Shown here: one piece after another, positions 1 through 6,660 of the stretch
Layout of the letters: the number at the start of each line of letters is the position of its first letter
Position numbering within the stretch: position 1 is the stretch's first letter
The notes under the pieces: model-generated
The model's database searches: none
Told to the model about the DNA's origin: nothing
The model's input: the letters and a program-made list of their open reading frames with translations, nothing else
Made by a program: the position numbers and the translations under genes
Source: a bacterium
Lineage (GTDB): Bacteria; UBP15; UBA6099; JAJRTR01
Direction: 5' to 3'
NCBI GenBank assembly: GCA_024278215.1
Contig: JAJRTR010000043.1
Span: forward strand, 1 to 19,119
DNA: 19,119 nt

Positions 1-240
1 ACGCAGGATGGTAAAGAAATGCTGAAAAGAGATCGGGGAAAGCTGGAGCTTCCAGTTACAGGCGTTTCCAAGGTAGACCTTGGAAACGATGAAACACTGT
101 GTGCCGTGCTCAAACCGCATTTGTTTGGGCACGAAAATGCGGCCTGTTTGGTACCGGCTTTGCCGGGTTGGGAATACCGTTATACAGAAGGTGCCGGCAA
201 TGGGATAGGCAACGGATCGGGAAAGGGAATTATTTCTTAA
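1..240 (+). CDS. 3' end of an unidentified reading frame (partial)
   Basis: The frame is open from the first base of the window to a TAA at 238-240, so the true start may lie upstream; an internal ATG sits at 19. The visible peptide has about 79 residues, no recognisable domain, and a Gly/Asn-rich low-complexity tail (GNGIGNGSGKG). It ends 17 bases before tpx in the same direction, so it could be the gene before tpx in an operon. I do not recognise it. It could equally be a chance open frame or the remains of a broken gene, because the composition is not strongly protein-like. Confidence 0.3.
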   Translation, partial: TQDGKEMLKRDRGKLELPVTGVSKVDLGNDETLCAVLKPHLFGHENAACLVPALPGWEYRYTEGAGNGIGNGSGKGIIS

Positions 241-257
241 TATAATCGGAGGATGTT

Positions 258-773
258 ATGGAAGAACGAACAGGACTGGTGACATTGCAGGGGAATCCGG
301 TGACACTCGTCGGGCCGGAGATAAAGATCGGCGACGCGGCCCCGGACGCGACTCTTACGGCCAACGATATGACACCCGTACGCATATCGTCATTCAAGGG
401 CAGGGTGACGATCATATCGGTCGTGCCTTCGCTGGACACCCCGGTTTGCGACACACAGACGCGCAGATTCAATCAGGAGGCCGCGGCGCTTGGTGATGAT
501 GTTGTGATTCTGACAATAAGTGTGGACCTTCCGTTCGCGCAGGCGAGATGGTGCGGCGCGGCGGGAGTTGATGCTGTGCAGACCCTCTCGGACCATCGCG
601 ACGTGTCTTTCGGCAAGGCGTATGGCGTACTGATAAAAGACCTGCGGCTGCTTGCGCGCGCGGTGTTTGTAGTGGACAGAGACGGTATTATACAACATGT
701 GCAGCTTATCAGTGAAATAGCTGAAGAGCCGGACTATGCAGCGGTCCTCGATGCGGCGGAAAAATTGATATGA
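258..773 (+). CDS. tpx: Thiol peroxidase (Tpx-type atypical 2-Cys peroxiredoxin)
   Basis: A 171-residue protein with the Tpx architecture. Tpx enzymes reduce hydrogen peroxide and alkyl hydroperoxides in the cytoplasm, usually with electrons from thioredoxin. The peroxidatic site is VPSLDTPVCDTQTRRF with Cys64, and the resolving cysteine is Cys99 in ARWCGAAG. The spacing matches the Cys61/Cys95 pair of the E. coli enzyme. Thr61 and Arg of the TxxC active site region are present, and the length is normal for the family (about 165-170). The start at 258 follows a good GGAGG at 248-252. It begins a plus-strand run of redox-defence genes, with a rubredoxin-like gene 36 bases downstream. The identification is firm; the reductant in this organism is not visible here. 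Confidence 0.96.
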   Translation: MEERTGLVTLQGNPVTLVGPEIKIGDAAPDATLTANDMTPVRISSFKGRVTIISVVPSLDTPVCDTQTRRFNQEAAALGDDVVILTISVDLPFAQARWCGAAGVDAVQTLSDHRDVSFGKAYGVLIKDLRLLARAVFVVDRDGIIQHVQLISEIAEEPDYAAVLDAAEKLI

Positions 774-797
774 CTGTGTGTTCGGTACGATAAGGTC

Positions 798-803
798 GGG
801 AGG
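798..803 (+). promoter_or_regulatory. Ribosome binding site for the small rubredoxin-like gene
   Basis: GGGAGG six bases before the ATG at 810. It supports translation of a 53-codon frame that could otherwise be dismissed on length. Confidence 0.75.
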
Positions 804-809
804 CATATT

Positions 810-971
810 ATGAGCGACGATCAGAAATGGAAATGTTCGAATTGTGGATATACGGTACAGCAGAAAATACCACCGGACAAATGCCCTTCATGTAGTAAGA
901 GTTGCGGCTTCATAGATATATCATGCTACATTCCGGACTGTAGCGACAGCAACAAAGACGACAGGTTATAG
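810..971 (+). CDS. Small rubredoxin-like Cys-rich protein (53 aa)
   Basis: The translated product starts MSDDQKWKCSNCGYTV and has the rubredoxin-type iron knuckles C9-x2-C12 and C25-x2-C28, with PPDKCPSC between them. Such sites bind one Fe(Cys)4 and pass single electrons. The region matches the C-terminal rubredoxin domain of the rubrerythrin at 4304 (KWKCxxCGY...PPDxCPxC). Unlike plain rubredoxin it has three further cysteines (C32, C39, C44) in a tail with the pattern SCGFIDISCYIPDC, and then a short charged end. The length matches rubredoxins (about 50-55). Its place between tpx and a flavodoxin suggests an electron carrier for peroxide- or oxygen-reducing partners such as rubrerythrin or the flavodiiron protein. 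That role is inference. Confidence 0.85.
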   Translation: MSDDQKWKCSNCGYTVQQKIPPDKCPSCSKSCGFIDISCYIPDCSDSNKDDRL

Positions 972-1060
972 GGATAACCGGACAGTGGATCTGTGGCGAA
1001 AACGGCTTGATAATATGTGCTGATAAAAACAGAATCCTGAACAGCGGTGAAAAAAATAGT

Positions 1061-1067
1061 GAGGAGG
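1061..1067 (+). promoter_or_regulatory. Ribosome binding site fixing the flavodoxin start
   Basis: GAGGAGG nine bases before the ATG at 1077. It favours that start over an in-frame upstream ATG at 1047, which has no comparable site. Confidence 0.75.
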
Positions 1068-1076
1068 CATGGCAAT

Positions 1077-1514
1077 ATGGCCAGAGCACTGGTTTTGTAC
1101 ACGACAAAAACAGGAAATACAAAGAAAATAGCGGATTTTGTAGCGGAAGGATTGAGGTTCTCGGGTGCGACGGCGGAAGTGAAAACTATTGATCAGATAG
1201 CAGACCCGGCGCAGCTCGAGGAGTATGACGCTCTGATACTGGGCTCTCCGACTTACGGTGCGCAGATGATGGGTGAGATGAAGGAGTTTCTGGAGGTGAT
1301 GTCGTCGTGCAAATTGAGCGGCAAGCCGGGTGGAGCGTTCGGAGCGTTCGGCTGGAGCGGCGAGGCGCCCGATGAGATTTACGACTACCTGAAGAAAGAA
1401 TGCGGCATGGATATGGCCGGTGACGCCCTGCGTCTCAAGGCGGCGGACATTGAAGGCGGCATGAAGATGGCGCAGGGCTATGGCCGGGAAATAGGCGACA
1501 AAATCGCAGGATAG
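1077..1514 (+). CDS. Short flavodoxin resembling the FprA flavodoxin domain
   Basis: A 145-residue single-domain flavodoxin. The FMN phosphate loop is TTKTGNTKK (residues 9-17), followed by the flavodoxin motifs LGSPTYGAQM (55-64) and FGWSGEAPDEI (91-101). The GSPT and GxFGWSGEA motifs and the overall spacing closely match the C-terminal flavodoxin half of the flavodiiron protein at 7988 (FGSPTLNNG and SYGWSGEAV). It is therefore a free-standing relative of that domain, and likely a soluble one- or two-electron FMN carrier. The start at 1077 is chosen for its Shine-Dalgarno site. It lies 105 bases after the rubredoxin-like gene and 15 bases before ferritin, so it is probably co-transcribed with both. 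Its donor and acceptor are not known from sequence. Confidence 0.9.
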   Translation: MARALVLYTTKTGNTKKIADFVAEGLRFSGATAEVKTIDQIADPAQLEEYDALILGSPTYGAQMMGEMKEFLEVMSSCKLSGKPGGAFGAFGWSGEAPDEIYDYLKKECGMDMAGDALRLKAADIEGGMKMAQGYGREIGDKIAG

Positions 1515-1529
1515 AATTGGAGAAAAATC

Positions 1530-2054
1530 ATGATTAAAGAAAAAATTCAGGAAGAACTCAACCGTCAGATAAACGAGGAGTTATATTCATATTACCTTTA
1601 TTTATCGATGTCGGCGTATTTCGAAGACATTGACCTGCCGGGTTTCGCGAAGTGGATGAACGCGCAGGCGCAGGAGGAAATGGCTCACGCGATGAAGTTC
1701 TTTCACTTCATTATCGAGCGCAGCGGTAAGGTAACGCTGCTGCCGATCAAAGGTCCTCAGACGGACTGGGAAAGTCCTCGCGATGCTTTCGAGGCGGCCT
1801 ACAAACATGAGTGTTATATCTCCGACTGCATCAACAAGCTCGTCGATCTGGCGCTGGCGGAAAGCGACCATGCGACAAATGCATTCCTGCAGTGGTTCGT
1901 CAGCGAACAGGTCGAGGAAGAAGCCACAGCCGACGCGGTTGTCAAGAAACTCCGACTTGTCGAGGGACACCCGAATGGAATGTACATGATCGACAAGGAA
2001 CTGGGCGCACGTATATTTACACCTGCCTCGGCTGCCGGTGAAGAAGGTGCGTAA
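1530..2054 (+). CDS. ftnA: Bacterial non-heme ferritin
   Basis: A 174-residue four-helix ferritin. These proteins form 24-mer cages that oxidise Fe(II) at a di-iron ferroxidase centre and store ferric mineral, which removes the iron that drives Fenton chemistry. The expected ligands fall at the same numbers as in E. coli FtnA: Glu17, Glu50, His53, Glu94, Gln127 and Glu130 (motifs NEELYS, QEEMAHA and EQVEEE). No Met ligand of the bacterioferritin heme type is apparent, so this is FtnA rather than Bfr. GGAG at 1519-1522 precedes the start by about seven bases. The flavodoxin 15 bases upstream might supply electrons for iron mobilisation, but this is speculative. The C-terminus ends in a short Ala/Gly/Glu tail. 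Confidence 0.96.
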   Translation: MIKEKIQEELNRQINEELYSYYLYLSMSAYFEDIDLPGFAKWMNAQAQEEMAHAMKFFHFIIERSGKVTLLPIKGPQTDWESPRDAFEAAYKHECYISDCINKLVDLALAESDHATNAFLQWFVSEQVEEEATADAVVKKLRLVEGHPNGMYMIDKELGARIFTPASAAGEEGA

Positions 2055-2055
2055 A

Positions 2056-2080
2056 CCGGATTACTTCGCGGGAAATCCGG
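2056..2080 (+). terminator. Hairpin after ferritin (possible weak terminator)
   Basis: CCGGATT (2056-2062) pairs perfectly with AATCCGG (2074-2080) across an 11-base loop, directly after the ferritin stop. No T-run follows, so it is not a classic intrinsic terminator. It could end or protect the tpx-to-ferritin transcript. The rest of the 2055-2272 gap is relatively AT-rich and probably holds the cooS promoter, but I could not place convincing -35/-10 boxes. Confidence 0.35.
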
Positions 2081-2272
2081 GAAAGCTTATTAACACTCAT
2101 CCTGCTGTGTTGCGACGGCGTGTACGGAAACGATCACATATATGAAGTTCCATCAACGCACATTCGCCGCGACTTGTATTGCAGTCATTTTATGATATTT
2201 CACCCGAATTGAAGTGAGGTATCTGGTATGGTAACCACAAGTACTTGCAGCTAATGGCAAAAGGAGGCCAAA

Positions 2273-4264
2273 ATGGCAAAAGAAAAAAAGATTGTCGATG
2301 TGAACGACCTGACGATATGCGAAGCGACCGCACAAATGATAACAAAATCAAGGGAAGACGGTGTCGAGACGGCCTTCGACAGGGCGCAGAACATGAAACC
2401 GTGTCCGATAGGCGCGGACTCGGCCTGTTGCAAGCACTGTTTCATGGGGCCATGCAGGCTTTCGGCTAAAGACCCTTATGGAAAAGTGGGTGTATGCGGA
2501 GCGACTATCGATACGATTATGGCCCGCAATTTTGCCCGCATGGTGGCGGCCGGAACAGCAGCGCATACCGACCACGGTATGCACATGCTCGATGTTTTCA
2601 GGGGTGTCGTCAACGGGGAAATTTCCGATTACGGCATAAAAGATGAAAAGAAGCTTGTCGCCGTCGCCGCCTCTATCGGCATCGAAACCGACGGTCGCGA
2701 GATCATGGATATCGCTAAAGACCTTTATGTGGAACTAGAACGGACTTATACACAGGTTGAGGGCGAGATACCTTTCGCAAAACGAGTACCCGTGAAGACG
2801 CTCGAGATGTGGCGTAAGAATGATATCGTGCCGCGCGGCGCAATGCGTGAGATAATGGACATCATGCACCGCTCGACTATGGGAGTCGATCAGGATTACG
2901 GGAATATCATGAAACAATGCAGCAGAACAGCGCTCTCCGACGGATGGGGCGGTTCTATGGTGGCGACGGAACTTTCAGATATCATATTCGGAACACCGAA
3001 GCCGGTTGTCGCCGATGTGAATATGGGCTGCCTTGACGAGAAACAGGTCAACATCATCATACACGGACATGAGCCGAACCTTTTTGAATCAATTTTCGCG
3101 TCGGTAAGTGACGCGGCACTTGTAGAAAAGGCGAAAGCGCTTGGGGCGGAGGGCATAAATCTTGTGGGCATGTGTTGCTCGGGGGCGGAGATGCTCATAC
3201 GTCACGGAGTGCCCCACGCAGGTAACTTCATGTCGACGGAAACTGTTCTTGTGACGGGTGCCGTGGATGCTATGGCCGTCGATGTGCAGTGCATCAAACA
3301 GGGGCTCGCAAAAGTGGCCGACTGCTACGACACAAGGCTTTTCACCACAAACCCAAAGGGACGCATCGAGGGGGTCGAGCATATAGAATTCGACGACCAC
3401 AATCCGAAGGAATGTACCGACAGGATAGTGGAATTGGCGATCGAGCGTTACGGCAGAAGGAGTAAACCTGTCGAGATCCCCAATATTGTAAACAGAGGTG
3501 TTCACGGTTTTTCACATGAGTATATCAATTACATGCTCGGCGGTACATTCAGAGCTGCATACACGCCGCTTAACGACAACATAATAAACGGCAGGATACG
3601 TGGCGTGGCGGGTGTCGTGGGATGCACAACTGCAAGGTCGAAACAGGACTTTTCGCATGTCGAACTTGTCAAAGAGCTTATTAAAAACGATGTGCTTGTC
3701 CTTCAGACAGGCTGCTCGCAAATAGCGCTTGCGAAGGCCGAATTATGCACGCCCGAGGCGGCTCGTTTCGCTGGAGCGGGCCTGGCTGAAGTGTGCGAGA
3801 CTGTGGGTATGCCTCCAGTGCTTGGCATGGGCTCCTGTGTGGACAACAGCAGGATACTGATTGCCGCGTCGGAAATGGTGCGCGAAGGCGGCCTCGGAGA
3901 AAGCATTGCCGACCTGCCCGCGGCGGGCTGCGCACCCGAGTGGATGAGCGAAAAAGCAATCGCCATCGGTCAATATTTCGTCGCGTCTGGGGTTTACACG
4001 GTGTTCGGCGGTACTTTCCCGATTGTCGAGGATACGAAGTTTTTCAAACTTCTTTTCGGCGGACTCGAAGAGCAGGGGCTCGGCAAATGGGGTTTCGCGC
4101 CTGATCCCATAGAAATGGCCCGGCTTATGATCGAACACATAGATAAAAAGAGAAAAGCGCTCGGCATCGACAAACAGCGCGAGCGTATCCTCGTAGGCAT
4201 GGAAGAAAGGCGCGACATGAGTAATAACCCTGTCACGAAAGGATGTAAAGGCCCGATGCATTAG
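2273..4264 (+). CDS. cooS: Anaerobic carbon monoxide dehydrogenase catalytic subunit (CooS)
   Basis: A 663-residue Ni-Fe-S CO dehydrogenase that interconverts CO and CO2 with electrons. All metal ligands expected by comparison with Carboxydothermus CODH-II are present. The inter-subunit D-cluster is Cys44 and Cys52, and the B-cluster is Cys53, Cys56, Cys61 and Cys75. The C-cluster is His266 (HGHEP), Cys302 (GMCCSG), Cys340 (DVQC), Cys451 (VGCTT), Cys481 (TGCSQ) and Cys522 (GSCVDNS), with the catalytic Lys561 in EKAIAIG. AAGGAGG at 2261-2267 sets the start. The protein runs about 30 residues past the usual C-terminus, ending in a basic tail with TKGCKGPMH. No acetyl-CoA synthase, CooF ferredoxin, CooC maturation ATPase or hydrogenase gene is in the window. 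A rubrerythrin follows after 39 bases and ferritin precedes it, which favours a stress-linked, monofunctional enzyme over carbon fixation. The subunit identity is firm; the role is inference. Confidence 0.97.
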   Translation: MAKEKKIVDVNDLTICEATAQMITKSREDGVETAFDRAQNMKPCPIGADSACCKHCFMGPCRLSAKDPYGKVGVCGATIDTIMARNFARMVAAGTAAHTDHGMHMLDVFRGVVNGEISDYGIKDEKKLVAVAASIGIETDGREIMDIAKDLYVELERTYTQVEGEIPFAKRVPVKTLEMWRKNDIVPRGAMREIMDIMHRSTMGVDQDYGNIMKQCSRTALSDGWGGSMVATELSDIIFGTPKPVVADVNMGCLDEKQVNIIIHGHEPNLFESIFASVSDAALVEKAKALGAEGINLVGMCCSGAEMLIRHGVPHAGNFMSTETVLVTGAVDAMAVDVQCIKQGLAKVADCYDTRLFTTNPKGRIEGVEHIEFDDHNPKECTDRIVELAIERYGRRSKPVEIPNIVNRGVHGFSHEYINYMLGGTFRAAYTPLNDNIINGRIRGVAGVVGCTTARSKQDFSHVELVKELIKNDVLVLQTGCSQIALAKAELCTPEAARFAGAGLAEVCETVGMPPVLGMGSCVDNSRILIAASEMVREGGLGESIADLPAAGCAPEWMSEKAIAIGQYFVASGVYTVFGGTFPIVEDTKFFKLLFGGLEEQGLGKWGFAPDPIEMARLMIEHIDKKRKALGIDKQRERILVGMEERRDMSNNPVTKGCKGPMH

Positions 4265-4303
4265 AAATCAGGCTGAATACTTTATATAAGGAGAAGATGT
4301 AAA

Positions 4304-4795
4304 ATGAGTAAGACAAAAGAGAATCTGATGGCGGCTTTCCAGGGTGAATCAATGGCAAACAGAAAGTATCTCGCTTTCGCGCAGAAGGCGGACGAGGAAG
4401 GCTATCCGGAGATAGCGAAGCTGTTCAGGACACACGCCGAGCATGAGACCCAGCATGCGCTGGCACATGCGCGGAGGCTCGGACTGATCAAGTCGACTGC
4501 GGAAAATCTCGAGACCGCGATAGCAGGCGAGACGGACGAATCAAAAGAAATGTATCCTCAATTCGCTAAAGAAGCTCGTGAGGAAGGCGACGAGGAAACA
4601 GCGAAGTATTTCGAGGCGCTCGCGGAGGCCGAAGACAATCATGCTCATGAGTATTATGTTGCCCTCAAGAAACTTGAAGGCAAGCAGCTCAAGTGGAAAT
4701 GCGCTGTCTGCGGCTACATACACACAGGCGAGAATCCGCCCGACCGCTGCCCGCGTTGCGGCGCAGGCAAGGAAGCTTTCCATATCGTCGAATAA
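4304..4795 (+). CDS. rbr: Rubrerythrin (di-iron peroxidase with C-terminal rubredoxin domain)
   Basis: A 163-residue classic rubrerythrin. Rubrerythrins reduce hydrogen peroxide to water in anaerobes, usually with electrons from rubredoxin and an NAD(P)H oxidoreductase. The N-terminal four-helix domain carries the di-iron ligands Glu15 (GESMANRKY), Glu48-x2-His51 (EHETQHA), Glu79 and Glu82 (ESKEMYP), and Glu110-x2-His113 (EAEDNHAHE). The C-terminal domain has the Fe(Cys)4 site Cys133-x2-Cys136 and Cys149-x2-Cys152. AAGGAG at 4288-4293 precedes the ATG. The 39-base gap after cooS has no visible terminator, so the two genes are probably in one transcript. CO-derived electrons could reach this enzyme through the rubredoxin-like or flavodoxin carriers upstream. 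Confidence 0.97.
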   Translation: MSKTKENLMAAFQGESMANRKYLAFAQKADEEGYPEIAKLFRTHAEHETQHALAHARRLGLIKSTAENLETAIAGETDESKEMYPQFAKEAREEGDEETAKYFEALAEAEDNHAHEYYVALKKLEGKQLKWKCAVCGYIHTGENPPDRCPRCGAGKEAFHIVE

Positions 4796-4816
4796 ACGAT
4801 TTTGCAGAGTTTCCAC

Positions 4817-5023
4817 CGCAGAATCTGTTGGCCGGAAATTAAGGTTGTTATAAAAAGTGCCATGTAGAAAGGACTTTTTTACTACAAATGACTCGGATTT
4901 TTTCATAGTCATTTCTACAGAAGAGTTTTACACAAGTCCACCTTCCGGCAATCCTTTAAAATTGCCGGGAAAAGGTGGGCCTTGTGCTAAACTCGGCTCG
5001 AAACAAAATTCACAGATTCTGCG
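4817..5023. repeat. 207-bp intergenic element bounded by a 12-bp perfect inverted repeat
   Basis: CGCAGAATCTGT (4817-4828) is the exact reverse complement of ACAGATTCTGCG (5012-5023). Between them lie nested inverted repeats: TGTAGAAA (4863-4870) with TTTCTACA (4912-4919), AAATGACT (4886-4893) with AGTCATTT (4907-4914), and the long hairpin at 4931-4986. The element fills most of the gap between rubrerythrin and the aldehyde dehydrogenase and has no coding capacity. It could be a folded leader RNA, a terminator array, or a small non-autonomous repeat. No flanking target duplication was obvious. Confidence 0.5.
4931..4986 (+). terminator. Long interrupted hairpin before the aldehyde dehydrogenase
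   Basis: Three paired blocks make about 21 base pairs: CACAAG (4931-4936) with CTTGTG (4981-4986), CCACCTT (4938-4944) with AAGGTGG (4972-4978), and CCGGCAAT (4945-4952) with ATTGCCGG (4961-4968), around an 8-base loop CCTTTAAA. No U-run follows on either strand. It may stop or stabilise the cooS-rbr transcript or act in the leader of the downstream gene. Terminator is a best guess. Confidence 0.5.
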
Positions 5024-5071
5024 ATAGCGCCTTTAAAGATAGTAAACGATGTTCCGACAGGAGTTAAAGGT

Positions 5072-6619
5072 ATGATAGAAGCCATAAACCCGGCTACGCT
5101 GGAAGTTAATGCTGAGATTGAAGAAACTCCGGTCGAAGACGTCGGCACTGTGTTTGAAACTGCGCGCGGTGCGCAGCGCGAGTGGGCCGCCCTCGGCACG
5201 GCCGCTCGCGCAAAACACCTTATCCGCGTCAAAGAACACATACTGGACCGGATAGATGACATCGCGGAAACTATCACCATAGACAACGGCAAGACGCTGC
5301 TCGAATCCGTAAACTCGGAGATATATCCCGTTCTGGACATGCTGACTTTCTGCGCGAGGGAGGCACCCGGATACCTGAAAAAAGAATCTCTTAAAAATCC
5401 GATCTTCCCCATCGCGAGAATCGAGAGCAGCAACATCTTCGAGCCCCTGGGCGTGATAGGAATTATCTCGCCTTGGAACTTTCCGTTCGCTATTCCCATG
5501 ACGCAGATCGCAATGGCGCTGATTACGGGAAACGCGGTGGTTCTGAAACCCGCCGAGCTTACCGCGCTGACCGGTGAACTCATCGGCGGCATTTTCAAGG
5601 ACAGCGGACTGCACGACGGCGTTGTAACCGTAGTGCAGGGCGAGGGAGCGGTGATAGGCGGGGCGATGATGGACGCACGCCCCGACCGCGTCGTTTTCAC
5701 GGGCAGTGTGCCGGTCGGGAAGCATCTCATGAAAAGAGCGGCGGAAACCCTTATCCCGATCACGCTCGAACTGGGCGGAAAAGACCCTTTCATCGTTCTG
5801 AAAGATGCCGATGTCGAGCGTGCTTCGAGCGCGGCCGTATGGGGCGCTTTCATAAATGCCGGGCAGGTGTGCGCGTCCGTCGAGCGCGTGTATGTACACC
5901 GGAGTATCGCCGACGAATTCATCGCGAAAGTTGTGGGGAAGACAAAAAAGATTCGTGTGGGCAACGGCCTTGATCATAAAGTTGACATGGGGCCGATGAT
6001 CTCCATGAAACGAATCGAGGCGGTCGAGCAGCATGTGACGGATGCAGTGGCAAAAGGAGCGGAAGTCGCCGCGGGCGGCAAACGTATCGGTAGTATGCCC
6101 GGCTACTTCTTCGAGCCCACCGTCCTGACCGGAGTGGACCACACGATGGATTGCATGAGCGAGGAGACATTCGGTCCCACTCTGCCGATCATGGTTTTTT
6201 CGGATGTCGACGAGGCGGTCGCTCTGGCGAACGACAGCAGGTACGGCCTCACCGTCGCCGTATGGTCCAGGGATACGGCGAAGGCGGAGAAGGTCTGCCG
6301 CCGCATCGAGACAGGAACGGTCGTTGTGAATAACTGTCTCCTGACCTACGGTTTCTCGCAGTGCCCATGGGGTGGCGTTAAGGACAGCGGCATAGGACGC
6401 ACTCATTCCGTTCACGGACTCTATGAGTTCACAAACATAAAAAATATCACAATCAGCAAAAGCCTGCTCAGGGAAGACCTGTGGTGGCATCCGTACAGCG
6501 AAGCGAAATACAGGGGTATGAAAGCCGTGATTAAAACGCTTTTCTGCGAAGGCGTCGTCTGCAAGGGCGAGGGAATCGTTGATATACTGAAATCTTTCAA
6601 GTTGCCGGGCAGAAAATAA
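5072..6619 (+). CDS. NAD(P)-dependent aldehyde dehydrogenase
   Basis: A 515-residue member of the aldehyde dehydrogenase superfamily, which oxidises aldehydes to carboxylic acids with NAD(P)+. The catalytic thiol is Cys267 (NAGQVCASVERVYV), the general base is Glu233 (LELGGKDPF), the oxyanion Asn is Asn136 (SPWNFPF), and the cofactor-binding Lys159 lies in VVLKPAE; the FTGS motif is at 209-212. Beyond the usual core there is a C-terminal tail of about 45 residues starting near LWWHPYS. AGGAG at 5059-5063 sets the start. The gene stands alone, between a structured intergenic region and a convergent membrane protein gene. The substrate cannot be read from sequence. Removal of toxic or lipid-derived aldehydes would fit the stress theme but is only a guess. 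Confidence 0.93.
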   Translation: MIEAINPATLEVNAEIEETPVEDVGTVFETARGAQREWAALGTAARAKHLIRVKEHILDRIDDIAETITIDNGKTLLESVNSEIYPVLDMLTFCAREAPGYLKKESLKNPIFPIARIESSNIFEPLGVIGIISPWNFPFAIPMTQIAMALITGNAVVLKPAELTALTGELIGGIFKDSGLHDGVVTVVQGEGAVIGGAMMDARPDRVVFTGSVPVGKHLMKRAAETLIPITLELGGKDPFIVLKDADVERASSAAVWGAFINAGQVCASVERVYVHRSIADEFIAKVVGKTKKIRVGNGLDHKVDMGPMISMKRIEAVEQHVTDAVAKGAEVAAGGKRIGSMPGYFFEPTVLTGVDHTMDCMSEETFGPTLPIMVFSDVDEAVALANDSRYGLTVAVWSRDTAKAEKVCRRIETGTVVVNNCLLTYGFSQCPWGGVKDSGIGRTHSVHGLYEFTNIKNITISKSLLREDLWWHPYSEAKYRGMKAVIKTLFCEGVVCKGEGIVDILKSFKLPGRK

Positions 6620-6660
6620 GCCGTGCGGGTAAAATATTCGGCGGGACCGCGAAACCGATC

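Noticed and set aside
241-246. TATAAT just before tpx as a -10 box
   Set aside because: It is only 11 bases from the start codon, would leave almost no leader, and has no -35 box at 16-18 bases.
1332-1349. Tandem 9-base repeat GGAGCGTTC in the flavodoxin gene
   Set aside because: It encodes conserved Gly-Ala-Phe residues that align without insertion to the FprA motif, so it is not an expansion or a slippage product.
2245-2280. Repeated ATGGCAAAAG around the cooS start, suggesting an upstream start
   Set aside because: The upstream ATG at 2254 is out of frame or lacks a site of its own; the second copy is correctly spaced from AAGGAGG.
2273-4795. Wood-Ljungdahl acetyl-CoA synthase operon
   Set aside because: CooS is present, but no acsB, acsC, acsD or acsE sequence is found on either side within the window.
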